Assembly (NCBI GenBank): GCA_002794465.1
Contig: MTSL01000097.1
Coordinates: forward strand, 1-51,930
Source of the DNA: Paramicrosporidium saccamoebae
Taxonomy: Eukaryota; Rozellomycota
Length of the DNA: 51,930 nt
Reading direction: 5' to 3'
In this document: in pieces, positions 38,505 through 47,960 of the stretch
How the letters are laid out: every line of letters begins with the position of its first letter
Position numbering within the stretch: position 1 is the first letter of the stretch
Translations under genes and position numbers: made by a program
The notes under the pieces: generated by a model
What the model saw: the letters and a program-made list of their open reading frames with translations, nothing else
Databases searched by the model: none
What the model was told of the DNA's origin: nothing

Positions 38505-39264
38505 ATGGGATTGGCAAAGGGCACATTTATGGCGTATGTGGCAATGAAGGACTCGGAGCCGACCAGTCTGGAGGCTCTTTTGAGAGAGTCGTATACATCT
38601 TCTGGATGGCCTGAGCATTATGTGTCTGAAGACTTGGGCCGTCTTGCCAAAGAGCACATTGATAACGTAGACATCCTGAAACGCGTCATTGAGGAGGGTT
38701 ATAGTTACAAGGTACAATTCAGCTCCGTTTATGATGGCGTGATGATAGATTCAAATTCCCGCTGTCAGTATAGACGTTCTAGCTGCAAAGCTTGGCCTAC
38801 CGGTTAAGCTGCGCTTTAAAATTAGCGATTCCGTCAAACCAGTCCTTGCCTCTGTTATCGAAAAGTACCGCAAGTCGTTGGAGGCTTTCCGGATCTACGA
38901 AGTAGCGCATGTTGCTAATATTTCCAAGAAAGGCTGGAAGAAACAAGACCTACCAAAAGGAATTAAGATTCGCATAGAGGATGCTGTGGATGCAAAGAGT
39001 GACGTGCTGGCCTCTCTAAGTGCTGAATTTGCAAAGACCACATTGACGCTTCCAAACCGAATGACCGTTTCTTCTGCCGATGGGAAGAAATACGAAACGG
39101 ATAGATACTGTCCACACAAGGGAGTTGATCTTATCTGCGCGTCAATCGAAGGGTCCATTCTAACATGCCCAAAGCACCGCTGGAAATTTGATTTGTCTCG
39201 GGGAGGGACGTGTGTGGAGGGAAAAAGTCCATGCACTCTCAACGCAGTTGCTCTGGATTGGTAA
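38505..39264 (+). CDS. Rieske [2Fe-2S] protein of unknown function
   Basis: Exons 38505-38711 and 38749-39264 around a 37-nt intron give 240 residues. The C-terminal 60 residues hold a complete Rieske cluster motif: CPHKG and CPKHRWKFDL, C-x-H-x16-C-x2-H, typical of the ferredoxin-like/oxygenase class (HRWKFDL). The N-terminal about 170 residues (SGWPEHYVSEDLGRL, IQIPAVSIDVLAAKLGLP) fit no domain I know. No membrane anchor or presequence is seen, so this is not the bc1 subunit. It could be the C-terminal electron-transfer domain of a fused enzyme. The ATG at 38505 is close to RNase P RNA, so the two genes share promoter space. Confidence 0.75.
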
Positions 39265-39344
39265 AATCTGTCAACTCGAATCTTGCCAGTCCTTGTAAAT
39301 AACTACTTGGGAATAAATAATCTATTGTGAGACATCATATCGAT

Positions 39345-39460
39345 GGGTTATAAGTAAAAGGCTCTTACTCTTACAAACGAGTAGATACCCCAGATCAAAG
39401 ACCCTTTTTCTTTAGAACAAACGTGATCTCGTAGGTATGCCGGATTAGACCCTTTGTCTC
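39345..39460. repeat. Degenerate GATCAAAGACCCTTTTT-like motifs
   Basis: Two or three loose copies of a motif resembling GATCAAAGRCYCTTTTT lie between the Rieske gene and the minus-strand gene that ends at 39538. The same motif recurs upstream of MTG2 (44104-44255). Alignment by eye only. Confidence 0.35.
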
Positions 39461-39537
39461 CAAATGAATACCTCACAAAACCCATTTACAGTGCTACATG
39501 CTATCGCACACACACCATTGATAACTTTATTCTGATC

Positions 39538-40182
39538 TTATGATTGGAGACGTCTTAGTTGGCAATTGATCTTTTCACGGCAGAATCCAATGACCGCTGG
39601 GGTGCTTTCTAGGCACAGTCTAGTCTCCTCGATGAGGGTGCCAAAGTCAAAGGTTTCATCCTGCAAAGCCTTCTCTATCTCATCCCGTTTCGACTTGAGG
39701 TCACCGTACATCCTTTTTAGAGCTGCCACTACCTTTAAACCAACCTCCTCGCGCTTCTTCCTGAACCATCTCCGCACAAGGCTAAGCAGCTCTCGACGAT
39801 CATGGCCAGGAAAGATGTCTTCGAGCGACCGAATTAGACCCGCCAGCTGAGTGATGGTAGGTTCAGGATGCTTCTCGAAGAGAGTGATGCAGTGACGATC
39901 GAGTTGTCCTTTTCTAATCTCAGCGGGACGGACCGGCGTCTGCTGCACCACACAAATGACCTGCCGTAGCACTTCCTCTATAGCGACAATACGTTGCATT
40001 ACTGTTTCCAGATTTGCCAGCGTGGCTGGAGTGTCAGAGTTCAATCTTGGGGAGGAGCTATCGGAAGTAGATGTTGGGTCTTCGTGAATGAATTGGACTT
40101 TTGAAATGTCTTCGGGGATACCAAACAGGTCATCTAGGTCGGTACCCATGGATCCAAGGAACGGATCATTAATCGGGCACAT
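39538..40182 (-). CDS. Protein with possible homeodomain-like WF motif
   Basis: A 214-residue single-exon protein from ATG 40180-40182. An N-terminal acidic, Ser-rich part is followed by a helical region. The block PTITQLAGLIRSLEDIF, then HDRRELLSLVRRWFRKKREEVG, has the look of a homeodomain recognition helix (VxxWFxxxR) with the preceding helix, but the spacing is imperfect and the invariant Asn after WF is replaced. A nuclear DNA-binding role is therefore only a suggestion. The C-terminus is helical with two Cys near the end. There is no signal peptide. Confidence 0.5.
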   Translation of the reverse strand: MCPINDPFLGSMGTDLDDLFGIPEDISKVQFIHEDPTSTSDSSSPRLNSDTPATLANLETVMQRIVAIEEVLRQVICVVQQTPVRPAEIRKGQLDRHCITLFEKHPEPTITQLAGLIRSLEDIFPGHDRRELLSLVRRWFRKKREEVGLKVVAALKRMYGDLKSKRDEIEKALQDETFDFGTLIEETRLCLESTPAVIGFCREKINCQLRRLQS

Positions 40183-40721
40183 CGTACTTGACTTGGAATG
40201 TGCACTGTTTTAGGTGCCGCAAGTCTTTTTATAGAATTAACAAAGTTTCTAAACTTGGGTACATGTTGAATCATGGCCCACGTCCATTGGTCCAGCAACA
40301 GCCCCAAATAGGCTATTCGATACAAAAATTTCTAAAAATAATCAGAATGTGGCATTTAGGGCTTCTAAAAATACATCAATACCCATGAGAGAATATAGAT
40401 GTGTAACAGGGGTGAAGAAGCGGTTGATGACCAAAAAAGATATTTTTATTGTAACATGTGGTAGATCTAGTGTGACGTAGAGGCAGAGGATCGATTAGTC
40501 GGGTTTTTAAAGATATGAGGATGTACTTTTGTGACAGAGTGTCGATTAGCTGGGTATTTAAGGACAGCGAGATGTGCACCCATACTATTATAGGATTAGC
40601 AGTAAACAAACCCCCCTACCGCCTCTTCCGCTTGACAAAGTCTGTGGTATCATCCCCGCTACGCGACAACTGGATACTGTCTAACAGAATCCTTATCACA
40701 AACTTTCCAATTTTTGATGTA
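40183..40721. other. Gap with long-type repeat, no gene
   Basis: The promoter side of the 39538-40182 gene and the 3' side of PEX3. It holds repeat copy F (40541-40700) preceded by a partial tandem copy of its first about 35 bp (near 40487). No coding frame is supported. Confidence 0.5.
40541..40700 (+). repeat. Dispersed repeat, long type, copy F
   Basis: It shares GGATTAGCAGTRAACRA, CTTGACAAAGTCTGTGGTA-type and CGCTACGCGACAA blocks with copies E and G. Its end (CAACTGGATACTGTCTAACA) matches the core of copies A-D, which links the two repeat types. Confidence 0.65.
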
Positions 40722-41781
40722 TTAAAAATAAACCATACAGTTTTGAACATCGGAATCACAGTCAACGAACAAGGCAGCTGCCACCATCCGCAGAGATTTG
40801 TTCTCAACAGTCATTTCGTTCGCTGATCGAAGCAATCTGGACACTCTTGGGATAATCAACAGCAACGGCTGTGGCGTCTCACTTGGAGTGGAGAACACCC
40901 TTCCCAACATTACACTTAGCGAATCGCTCACTTGTTCACTGAGCAAGGCTTTCAAGTGTTCGCTCTTTAATCTGCGGCGTGACTCTGTGACCATGGCGAT
41001 GAACAATCTTCTTCTAGTGGGTGCTAGATCAGCACTTATAAGCTCGTCCAGTTTGTCAAATATACAATCATCAAGGATGCTCTTACCACAGGACGTCTCA
41101 ATTTCATGTCGGACCTGGCTGATGAGAGAGTCCAAAAGCACGCGGGAAGTTGGTTCTTGTAGAGAAACTTTTCCAAATACGGCCCGAACGGCATTTCGGA
41201 TGCTCTCTGCGAGGAGCACAGTTCCGTGCTGAACGAACCGAGGCGCAAGACAGATAAATATCCGGTTTGCCGCCGACAGGTCATCGGCAGAGGAGGCTGA
41301 ATGGTCTTTGAGAAGACTGCGCAAGTACAATGTCTTGCCAACAATCGCCATAGCCACCGCAATAAAGTCGGTAAGTAGTGCACCACTATAGCAGTCCACC
41401 AGCATCCTGCTAATAACTGCAGCATTAATACTGGCAGGCATGTTTACCCTCAATTTTGAGTTCTTCCCATAAGGCTAGTTTCTTACCCCGTGCCTCCGCT
41501 GCACTACCACCAACATTTTCCAGCTCTCCCATCAACCTCTCCACCTCGAAAAACCCCTCCAGCTTGCGATGCAAGTCCTGTCTCAGCGTCTGGCGGAGTA
41601 GTAGACCCTCCTCCCAAGCACACTCGAAGTGGCGGACGATAGTATCAGATGCGGCAGTGTCGCGTGTGCGCGAGTCAAAAGAGACTGCAAGGCGGGATTT
41701 AAGGATGGCTAGGGCGCTGGCGGCAGAGAACCAGAGGGTGGCATGCCAGCCGATTCGAGCGACAGCAGAGACGTCTGACAT
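40722..41781 (-). CDS. PEX3: Peroxisomal biogenesis factor 3
   Basis: Exons 41448-41781 and 40722-41416 around a 31-nt intron give 342 residues. The spliced junction gives KLALWEELKIEVISR, matching the PEX3 signature KLEIWEDLKI, and the preceding HFE-rich segment and LRQTLRQDL also match. A hydrophobic N-terminal segment (ATLWFSAASALAIL) would be the membrane anchor. The C-terminal helices (VFGKVSLQ, LLLIIPRVSRLL) follow family order. PEX3 anchors PEX19 at the peroxisome membrane, so peroxisomes are implied. Identity is by recalled family pattern. The start is 136 bp from the divergent CSA gene. Confidence 0.82.
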
Positions 41782-41917
41782 TGGCTAAAGTATCCCTGTC
41801 AACCAAATGCGGAGATAATGCGTTCGGTATGGACCTTGTGTAAATGAGTCTCCGTGGCCAGCTGCGGCTTGACGAAAAAGAAAGGCAAGGCCAAGCAGAA
41901 AGCAGGGGAGGTAGGCG

Positions 41918-42952
41918 ATGGATGAGTACCCTCTGCGGATAAACTCTCCCTCACCCTCCTTGTCCCTGTCCTTTCGACGTGGGGCCAAGACGAAACGTTG
42001 GTATGACGTTGACTTGATCCCCACAAAAACTTTTGCCCCCATAGAAGATTCTGGTCATCCTGTGTGCATTGCGTTAGACAATACCACTTCCGAATACCTT
42101 GTCTCGGCCTGTCAATCAAATGTCTCAATATTCAAAGTTGATAGGCCTCCAGACGATGGCTCAGTCCCTCCAGTCTTGTTCACCGAGTTTACTAGCCCAC
42201 CGAATGACTCTGTTGTCGATGTAAGTTGGTTCCCCTACGATAATGGCTTAATAATCTCCAGCAGTCATACCGGAAAAGTGCGTCTTTGGGAGAGCGCCTT
42301 TTTACGGACAATTGATACCATCGATCTGAAGGAGAACGTTTACTGTCACACCATGTCCAAGAGACTCTCGACTCGGCATTCCAGTCTCGCTGTTGCACGG
42401 GAACACGGTGTCTCGTTGTTAGATGTTTTCACCGGGACAGCAATGCAGACGCTGTCAACTGGACGAATTAGACCAAGGTCATTACTGTGGGACGAATACA
42501 ATGAATTTTGCCTGTTTGGCGGGCTAGAGGATGGCTCTATTCTGCAGTGGGATATTAGACGGCCAACAGCACAAGTAGTTATACCTCCAGGACGGGGAAA
42601 GTGCGCAGTGAATCAGCTGAATTTGATGGGTGCTGATGTTCTTGTGTACACGACAGAAGATGGATTCCTAAATTCGGCGAGATCTCGTAACGGCGAACTT
42701 GTTTGGAGATCTGAGCTGGAGTTTGAGTGTTGTGCAGGATTTAAAGCTGCAATTATTGATGATACATCCTTCCCGATGATCGTCTTGCCGTTTGCAGAAA
42801 ATGTGATTGCCTTTAACCTAGACGATGGTACTCAAGCATGGACGAAGCCTTGTCTGGGGTTTGAAGCAGATTCAATCGTGTACAATCCCAATCGTTCCGA
42901 GTTGTATGTTCTGCAAGGCTCGACATCTGTAGTTCATGGATTTTGTATATAG
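41918..42952 (+). CDS. ERCC8: WD40 protein, CSA/ERCC8 (Rad28) type
   Basis: A 344-residue beta-propeller with several WD40 repeats. VSWFPYDNGLIISSS and VRLWE mirror CSA VQWYPHDTGMFTSSS and VWD. NVYCHTMSKRLSTRHSSLAVA mirrors TVYSHHMSPVSTKHCLVAV, and DGSILQWDIRRPT mirrors SRVKLWDVRRAS. CSA is the substrate adaptor of a CUL4-DDB1 ubiquitin ligase in transcription-coupled repair. Its final about 180 bp (C-terminal codons plus 3' flank) are tandemly duplicated just downstream. Confidence 0.82.
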   Translation: MDEYPLRINSPSPSLSLSFRRGAKTKRWYDVDLIPTKTFAPIEDSGHPVCIALDNTTSEYLVSACQSNVSIFKVDRPPDDGSVPPVLFTEFTSPPNDSVVDVSWFPYDNGLIISSSHTGKVRLWESAFLRTIDTIDLKENVYCHTMSKRLSTRHSSLAVAREHGVSLLDVFTGTAMQTLSTGRIRPRSLLWDEYNEFCLFGGLEDGSILQWDIRRPTAQVVIPPGRGKCAVNQLNLMGADVLVYTTEDGFLNSARSRNGELVWRSELEFECCAGFKAAIIDDTSFPMIVLPFAENVIAFNLDDGTQAWTKPCLGFEADSIVYNPNRSELYVLQGSTSVVHGFCI

Positions 42953-43205
42953 AATGCGAGTTGTCCACCATTACCGATTGTAGGGGATTAGTTATAATCA
43001 CTTTCTCCCACACTCAAGTATGAACGAAGTCCTGTCTGGAATTTGAGGCAGTTTAGATGATGTGCAATCCCAATCGGTTCGAGTTGTATGTTCTGCAAGG
43101 CTCGACATTCGTATTTCATGGATTTTGTATATATAATGCGAGTTGCCCGCTATTATCGATTGTAAAGGGATTAGTTATCCTCTCTTGCTCCCACCCGCTC
43201 ATATT
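42838..43205. repeat. Tandem duplication of the CSA gene 3' end
   Basis: The segment at 42838-43019 (last 38 codons plus flank) recurs at 43020-43205 with about 182-bp offset: the landmark TTGTATGTTCTGCAAGGCTC and the block around CATGGATTTTGTATAT both repeat. The second copy has small indels that break the frame, so it is a pseudo-exon rather than an extra repeat of the protein. Confidence 0.85.
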
Positions 43206-43240
43206 CACTTTTACACCCACACTAACTCATCTATTACTAG

Positions 43241-43861
43241 TTACTGTACAGAACAACAAGTCTTGTCTGCCCCAGCATCAGGCTGTGCAGCAGCAACTAC
43301 CATTCTTGAATTGCACAAGTCAAGGGTGGCACTTCCAGGCATCTCCTCACTCGACAGCTTCCCAGCAAAACATTGGTAGCCAAGACGGTCAAACACTTGC
43401 GTCACATTCCAATTGTCCTTGGCACTCGTCTCATAGAAGGAGCCGGAAAGCTGTCTGGCGTATTGTTGTCCCTCCTCTTCGGACACTTGTCGTTCTGCAT
43501 TCAGATCTTGCTTGGTGCCAATGACGACAATGACGCAGTCCCGATCTGCGTCAGACAGGAAACGAGTGTACGTATCTAGGGAGTTGAAAGATTCCCGGTC
43601 TGTAATGTCATAGGCAAGGATAGCAGCTTGCGCGCCGCGACAGTAGTAACTGGAAATTTTGGTGAAGCGCTCCTGCCCAGCAGTGTCCCAAATGCCAAAA
43701 TAAAAGGTCTTCCATTTTTTCAAAACAAATGATGCACCAATGGTGCTGACAGTTTCAGCAAAGTCGTTGTGGATATAGCGGTTGATGAAAGATGTCTTGC
43801 CTACCCCGCCATGTCCCATAATCACAATCTTCAAATCTACAGTGCGAGTTGTGCACTTCAT
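43241..43861 (-). CDS. Rab20/24-like small GTPase
   Basis: 206 residues. The P-loop is GHGGVGKTS, and switch II is WDTAGQERF. Its neighbours TVSTIGASFVLKKW and YYCRGAQAAILAYD resemble Rab20 (TVSTVGGAFYLKQW, MYCRGAAAIIL) and Rab24. The G4 motif reads GTKQDL (Thr instead of Asn of NKxD), as in Rab24 (GTKSDL). The G5 motif is ETSAK. The tail ends CCSVQ, a double-cysteine prenylation site set back from the C-terminus by three residues. Rab20/24 act in endolysosomal or autophagic traffic. Confidence 0.85.
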   Translation of the reverse strand: MKCTTRTVDLKIVIMGHGGVGKTSFINRYIHNDFAETVSTIGASFVLKKWKTFYFGIWDTAGQERFTKISSYYCRGAQAAILAYDITDRESFNSLDTYTRFLSDADRDCVIVVIGTKQDLNAERQVSEEEGQQYARQLSGSFYETSAKDNWNVTQVFDRLGYQCFAGKLSSEEMPGSATLDLCNSRMVVAAAQPDAGADKTCCSVQ

Positions 43862-43892
43862 CTACTCCTTACCAATCCTAGTTTTGGGAGAG

Positions 43893-43988
43893 ATGGACGA
43901 GGAGCGACGACTGGCGTCCTTGCCCTCCATATTCTCCAGGGCAATCATCGCGCACTACTGTGCCGCGGCAAAAATCACTTACAAATAA
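43893..43988 (+). CDS. Possible 31-aa micro-ORF
   Basis: A short frame beginning MDEERRLASLPSIF and ending ITYK. Two context clues favour a real gene: its ATG is 31 bp from the divergent Rab start, like other bidirectional pairs here, and its stop lies in ACAAATAAATC, the stop-in-hexamer arrangement seen in genuine genes of this window. No recognised family; chance cannot be excluded at this length. Confidence 0.25.
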   Translation: MDEERRLASLPSIFSRAIIAHYCAAAKITYK

Positions 43989-44103
43989 ATCAATTATTTT
44001 TGTTAAAATTGCATTACGGGGAAAGATAAAGAGCATTGTGGGAGGGTACGTTTACGGACTAGAGATTAAGCGTTTGATACTGGATATTAAGAGGTGTATT
44101 TGC

Positions 44104-44255
44104 AGATCAAAGGCTTTTTAGCGCAAGCATAATTTCGCAGATATCTGGAACAGATGCCCTTTTAGTGTAGTTTCGTCGACACCACGGATCAAAGACTCTT
44201 TTTATTGCCAGTACAACACTCAAAGACATTACGGACCAAATGCCCTTTTTAGTAT
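44104..44255. repeat. Degenerate motif array upstream of MTG2
   Basis: Four imperfect copies of a motif like GGATCAAAGACTCTTTTTA at about 44104, 44149, 44186 and 44233 (spacing 37-47 bp). The last ends about 70 bp before the MTG2 start codon. Confidence 0.4.
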
Positions 44256-44326
44256 AACCAACCTCCGCCTTTCCCAGATCAACGGGCCGGGGATAACGGG
44301 TCGTTCCTACAAACCCGAATCTTACA

Positions 44327-45493
44327 ATGTTTAGACTATTCCGCCGATGGACAAGTTCATACAAGACGGACGGCAATTTTGTGGATATTGTGCGTATTAG
44401 GGTGCGCGGAGGTAATGGAGGCAATGGGGCGCCCAGCTTTGAACATGACAGCTGGAGCCCACGGGGGAGACCTTCAGGGGGAGATGGCGGCTTGGGAGGA
44501 AATGTAGTATTTCTGGGGGATACATCGATAGGATCACTGAATCACATTGGAAAATTGGTGAGGGGACAGAGAGGTGGGAACGGGGGACGAAATATGAGGA
44601 ATGGCAAGGTGGGACAGGACGTGGTGGTCAGAGTCCCAATTGGCACAGAAATTAAAGAGATATTTGAGGAGGAAGAGGCGGAATTTGTAATGGTTGAAGA
44701 CTATAATGAGGAGGATATTGTTGGGTTTGACTTTGAAGGCGAAGGTGAAGAGGTGGGTTCTCCACAAGAAACCGTCGAAACTGCATCCCAGCGAATATTG
44801 GCAGACATTTCCATCTCCAGCGCAGCAGATCCTCCCGCTATAGTTGCTCGTGGCGGCCGAGGTGGTCGTGGTAATTTTTCCCTCGGTAGCAACAATCATC
44901 ACTACGAAAAAGGTCTTCCGGGAGAAGATCGCATCCTAGAGATCAATCTAAAGACCATTGCCGATGTCGGTCTGGTTGGACTCCCCAATGCGGGCAAGTC
45001 GTCGTTTCTAACAGCAGTGTCGAATGCGCATCCAAGAGTGGCCCCTTTTCCCTTTACCACGATGAATCCGTATGTTGGAGTTATCGAGTTTCAGGACCAA
45101 AGCAGGGTGACCGTTGCTGACATTCCGGGCCTAATTGAGGGTGCCCACCTCAACAAGGGACTCGGCCACCAGTTTTTAAAGCATATTGTAAAATCTCGCA
45201 TATTGGCCATGGTGGTTGATTTCTCTAACCCCGAGCCTTGGAGGGATATTAAGGTGCTTTGGAGAGAACTTGATTTGTTTCAGGAAGGACTGGCCAACAA
45301 GTGTAAACTAGTGATTGCCAACAAAGCTGATTTGCTCGATGGCCCCACATTAATAGCCCGAATCAACGATACAACCGCCAATCTATACACACTGTATAAT
45401 ATTCCCGCCATAGAGATTTTGCCAGTGTCTGCGCTGCACGGCTTAGCAGTGACCAAAGTCACGGCCAGACTCGGACAATTAATAAACTCATAG
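44327..45493 (+). CDS. MTG2: Obg-family GTPase, mitochondrial MTG2
   Basis: 388 residues. The Gly-rich N-terminal Obg fold (RIRVRGGNGGNGAPSFEHD, GGDGGLGGNVVF) is followed by the G domain: GLPNAGKSSFL (G1), DIPGLIEGAH (G3), NKADLL (G4). It assembles the mitochondrial large ribosomal subunit. The N-terminal RRWTSS-type leader suits mitochondrial import. An acidic insertion of about 40 residues (EEEEAEFVMVEDYNEED, FDFEGEGEE) interrupts the Obg fold before RGGRGGRGNF. Family members usually lack such a run. Confidence 0.92.
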   Translation: MFRLFRRWTSSYKTDGNFVDIVRIRVRGGNGGNGAPSFEHDSWSPRGRPSGGDGGLGGNVVFLGDTSIGSLNHIGKLVRGQRGGNGGRNMRNGKVGQDVVVRVPIGTEIKEIFEEEEAEFVMVEDYNEEDIVGFDFEGEGEEVGSPQETVETASQRILADISISSAADPPAIVARGGRGGRGNFSLGSNNHHYEKGLPGEDRILEINLKTIADVGLVGLPNAGKSSFLTAVSNAHPRVAPFPFTTMNPYVGVIEFQDQSRVTVADIPGLIEGAHLNKGLGHQFLKHIVKSRILAMVVDFSNPEPWRDIKVLWRELDLFQEGLANKCKLVIANKADLLDGPTLIARINDTTANLYTLYNIPAIEILPVSALHGLAVTKVTARLGQLINS

Positions 45494-45525
45494 ATCGGTA
45501 ACGTGGCCAATCAGGAATCAGGACA

Positions 45526-46536
45526 ATGCTTCGGGGGTGTTTCCGTGGTCTTCTGAGGAGACAGAGCGTTCATGTCTTTACGCCGCACCAAAGCACTCGT
45601 GTCTTTTCATCACACTACCGACACCGACCCCTCCGTGACCTGTATGAAGAGGATCCTGAGGGAGAGGAGCATGGGAAGGAAGAAGACTATGAGTATAGAC
45701 GTACCTGGCGAGACTGGTGTTACGACCACCGGACCACCCTCATCCGACTGGGCATAGTAACCACTGGTGTAGGCGGTTACTACTGGTACCACTTGGAAGC
45801 AGCACCCATCACAGGCCGTCGACGGTTTATCAATATGTCACCAAGCCAAGAACAGCAGCTCGGAGAGCTGGGACTCCACGAGATGCTGGCTCAGTACCGC
45901 GGAGCAGTATTGCCTTCCTCACATTCTGCAGCTAAACTGGTGGAAAAGGTGGCCCGAAGACTGATAGCGTCACTTGACCAAGACAATGAAACCAAATGGC
46001 GGGTTTTTGTGGTCGATTCTCCCACTGCAAATGCATTTGTCTTGCCCTCTGGAGATATTTTTGTTTTTACCGGCTTGTTACCCATTGCCAAGACAGAGGG
46101 CGGTCTAGCTGCCATTCTTGCCCACGAGATTGCCCACAAACTGGCCAGACATAGCGCGGAGAAGATGTCCGTCTACCAATTTTTCAATCTTGCCACCTCT
46201 CTTGTGCAAGTTATCCTCATGGGCGACTTTGGTTCCCCGTTGGCAGGCATCTTGAAAGAATTGTTCTTGTTTTTGCCATTTTCAAGGAAATGCGAAGAGG
46301 AGGCTGATCATATTGGACTGCTAGTAATGGCCAAGGCGTGCTATGATCCTCACGAAGCGATCGGTGTGTGGGAACGGATGCAGAATATGGGCGGAGTTCA
46401 ACCCCCCGCGTTTCTCTCCACCCATCCCTCACATTCAATGAGGATTTCCAAGATTAAGGAATGGCTGCCCAAGGCTCAGGAGGAATACGAGTCAGCTGGC
46501 TGCACTCAATCCAGCATCTTTTCCATGTATAAGTAA
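45526..46536 (+). CDS. OMA1: Mitochondrial metalloprotease OMA1
   Basis: 336 residues. A Ser/Arg-rich presequence is followed by a membrane-spanning stretch (IRLGIVTTGVGGYYWYHL), then the M48 domain. The zinc site is HEIAHKLARHSAE (residues about 199-211) with the third-ligand glutamate in EEEADHIGL. Motif VLPSGDIFVFTGLLPIA is typical of OMA1. It cleaves inner-membrane proteins such as OPA1/Mgm1 homologues on stress. The start is 32 bp after the MTG2 stop. Confidence 0.93.
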   Translation: MLRGCFRGLLRRQSVHVFTPHQSTRVFSSHYRHRPLRDLYEEDPEGEEHGKEEDYEYRRTWRDWCYDHRTTLIRLGIVTTGVGGYYWYHLEAAPITGRRRFINMSPSQEQQLGELGLHEMLAQYRGAVLPSSHSAAKLVEKVARRLIASLDQDNETKWRVFVVDSPTANAFVLPSGDIFVFTGLLPIAKTEGGLAAILAHEIAHKLARHSAEKMSVYQFFNLATSLVQVILMGDFGSPLAGILKELFLFLPFSRKCEEEADHIGLLVMAKACYDPHEAIGVWERMQNMGGVQPPAFLSTHPSHSMRISKIKEWLPKAQEEYESAGCTQSSIFSMYK

Positions 46537-46646
46537 TCGCTGTTCAAAGTTATAAGAGTCGATATTTAACGACATGTGGCATGTAGTGACGTGTAACGGC
46601 AATGCATCATGGTCGCCATTTGAATCTTGAAAGAGCTGACCGTTTA

Positions 46647-47808
46647 TTAAAATGTTATTCGCTGCGCCATGGAGGCAGTCGACTCTGCTGGACAATATGG
46701 ACATTTTATACGGTAATTCTGATTCCCTTTGGATAGCCGATTCAAGGCCTCCAGACAAATCACATGACCACAGGGCATCATCATGGGCGGATTGATAGCG
46801 TTGGATTGTTGTCGGAGGACGGGACACACAAACACTGAATGGAACCGGCCAGCTGGTCCAGTATCCACTTCCACCGGCAGCTCTTCTTCAGGGTTCCAAT
46901 CCACGCCGGGTCGATCCTTCATGATGCCCAACACCTTGCTGATCCGTGGCCACACACTGGTTCCAATGTTCAAACAGAGTCGGAGTGAACTTTCGCGAGG
47001 CAATCCCAATACGGTACAGTAAGCTGCAATTAGTGCATCTTCGGCCTCTCCCCACATGTCGTCGTAGAGGATCCCGCGGTAGGGAGACTCTTCCAGGCTA
47101 TTTCCAAATGCCAGTGCCCCCATCAGTGACTCTACGTCAGCCGGAAAGGTTTCATTGAACGGTGCAAGCCAGTGTTTTGCGTATTTTAGCGCTGCCATAG
47201 CACCAGTCTCCCTTAATAGGGTTATAAACTGCAATGTATGAAGCTGGAATTGTAGTCTTAGTCCACTCAACTCTAATACTTTTTCATTCCGATGTGCCCA
47301 TTCCACAACAGGTGCGATTTGGTGGTCGGAGAGGGCACGGGTGAGGTTATGCATTCCCTCAAAGGGCTCCTTCAGTTTGCTGTCTGTCATGCTGTGCATT
47401 TCTTGAGACAAACTGTCGCCTGCCTCAAAGTTTCCCTCACGATAAAAGTGTTGTAGGAGACACTGGTTCATTGCTTCGTCCTGGGCCGTCTCGTCAACGG
47501 GACCTCGCACCAAGTCAACAAAGTCTCCCTTCACCTTCTATACCATAAGACTGGACCATCTGTGGGTACTTTTTCAAAATTCTTGCTAAATTTGCTAATC
47601 TGAGCGTGCAATTGTTTCCAATCTTGGCCTTGCTTAGCCAACGACGCTGCAATCTGCGGGGGAATCTCTACAACTTAGACCACATCTGCCTCGTACCACC
47701 AGGCCTCTCCAGCACTTTACACAATGACTCTAGTAGGGCTATAGTCTCGTCCTCCTGTCTTGTCCATGAAGAATCTACCTCGGACAAATCCCGCAACAAG
47801 TCATCCAT
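46647..47808 (-). CDS. RMD5: GID/CTLH E3 ligase subunit RMD5 (GID2)
   Basis: Exons 47697-47808, 47570-47667 and 46647-47537 with introns of 29 and 32 nt; 366 residues. The start MDDLLRDLSEVDSSW and LHAQISKFSKNFEK, then LRLQFQLHTLQFI and the CRA region, match RMD5/RMND5. The C-terminal RING-like module has FVCPVLRQQS, MPCGHVICLEAL and CPYCPAE, the degenerate RING of GID2. The complex ubiquitinates gluconeogenic enzymes and other Pro/N-degron targets. The stop sits in TTTTAATAAACG, so the hexamer overlaps the stop. Confidence 0.9.
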
Positions 47809-47960
47809 CTCCGACGATAAACTAAAGATAAATTCATAATTACAAGAGAGTATATCTTATAATCGGAGATAAATAAGCTGTCTCTAAACGATAAAGATTC
47901 ATGAATCAAGGATTGGGAAAATATGCCATTACTACAATATAAACCTCTATAGAGTAAGTC

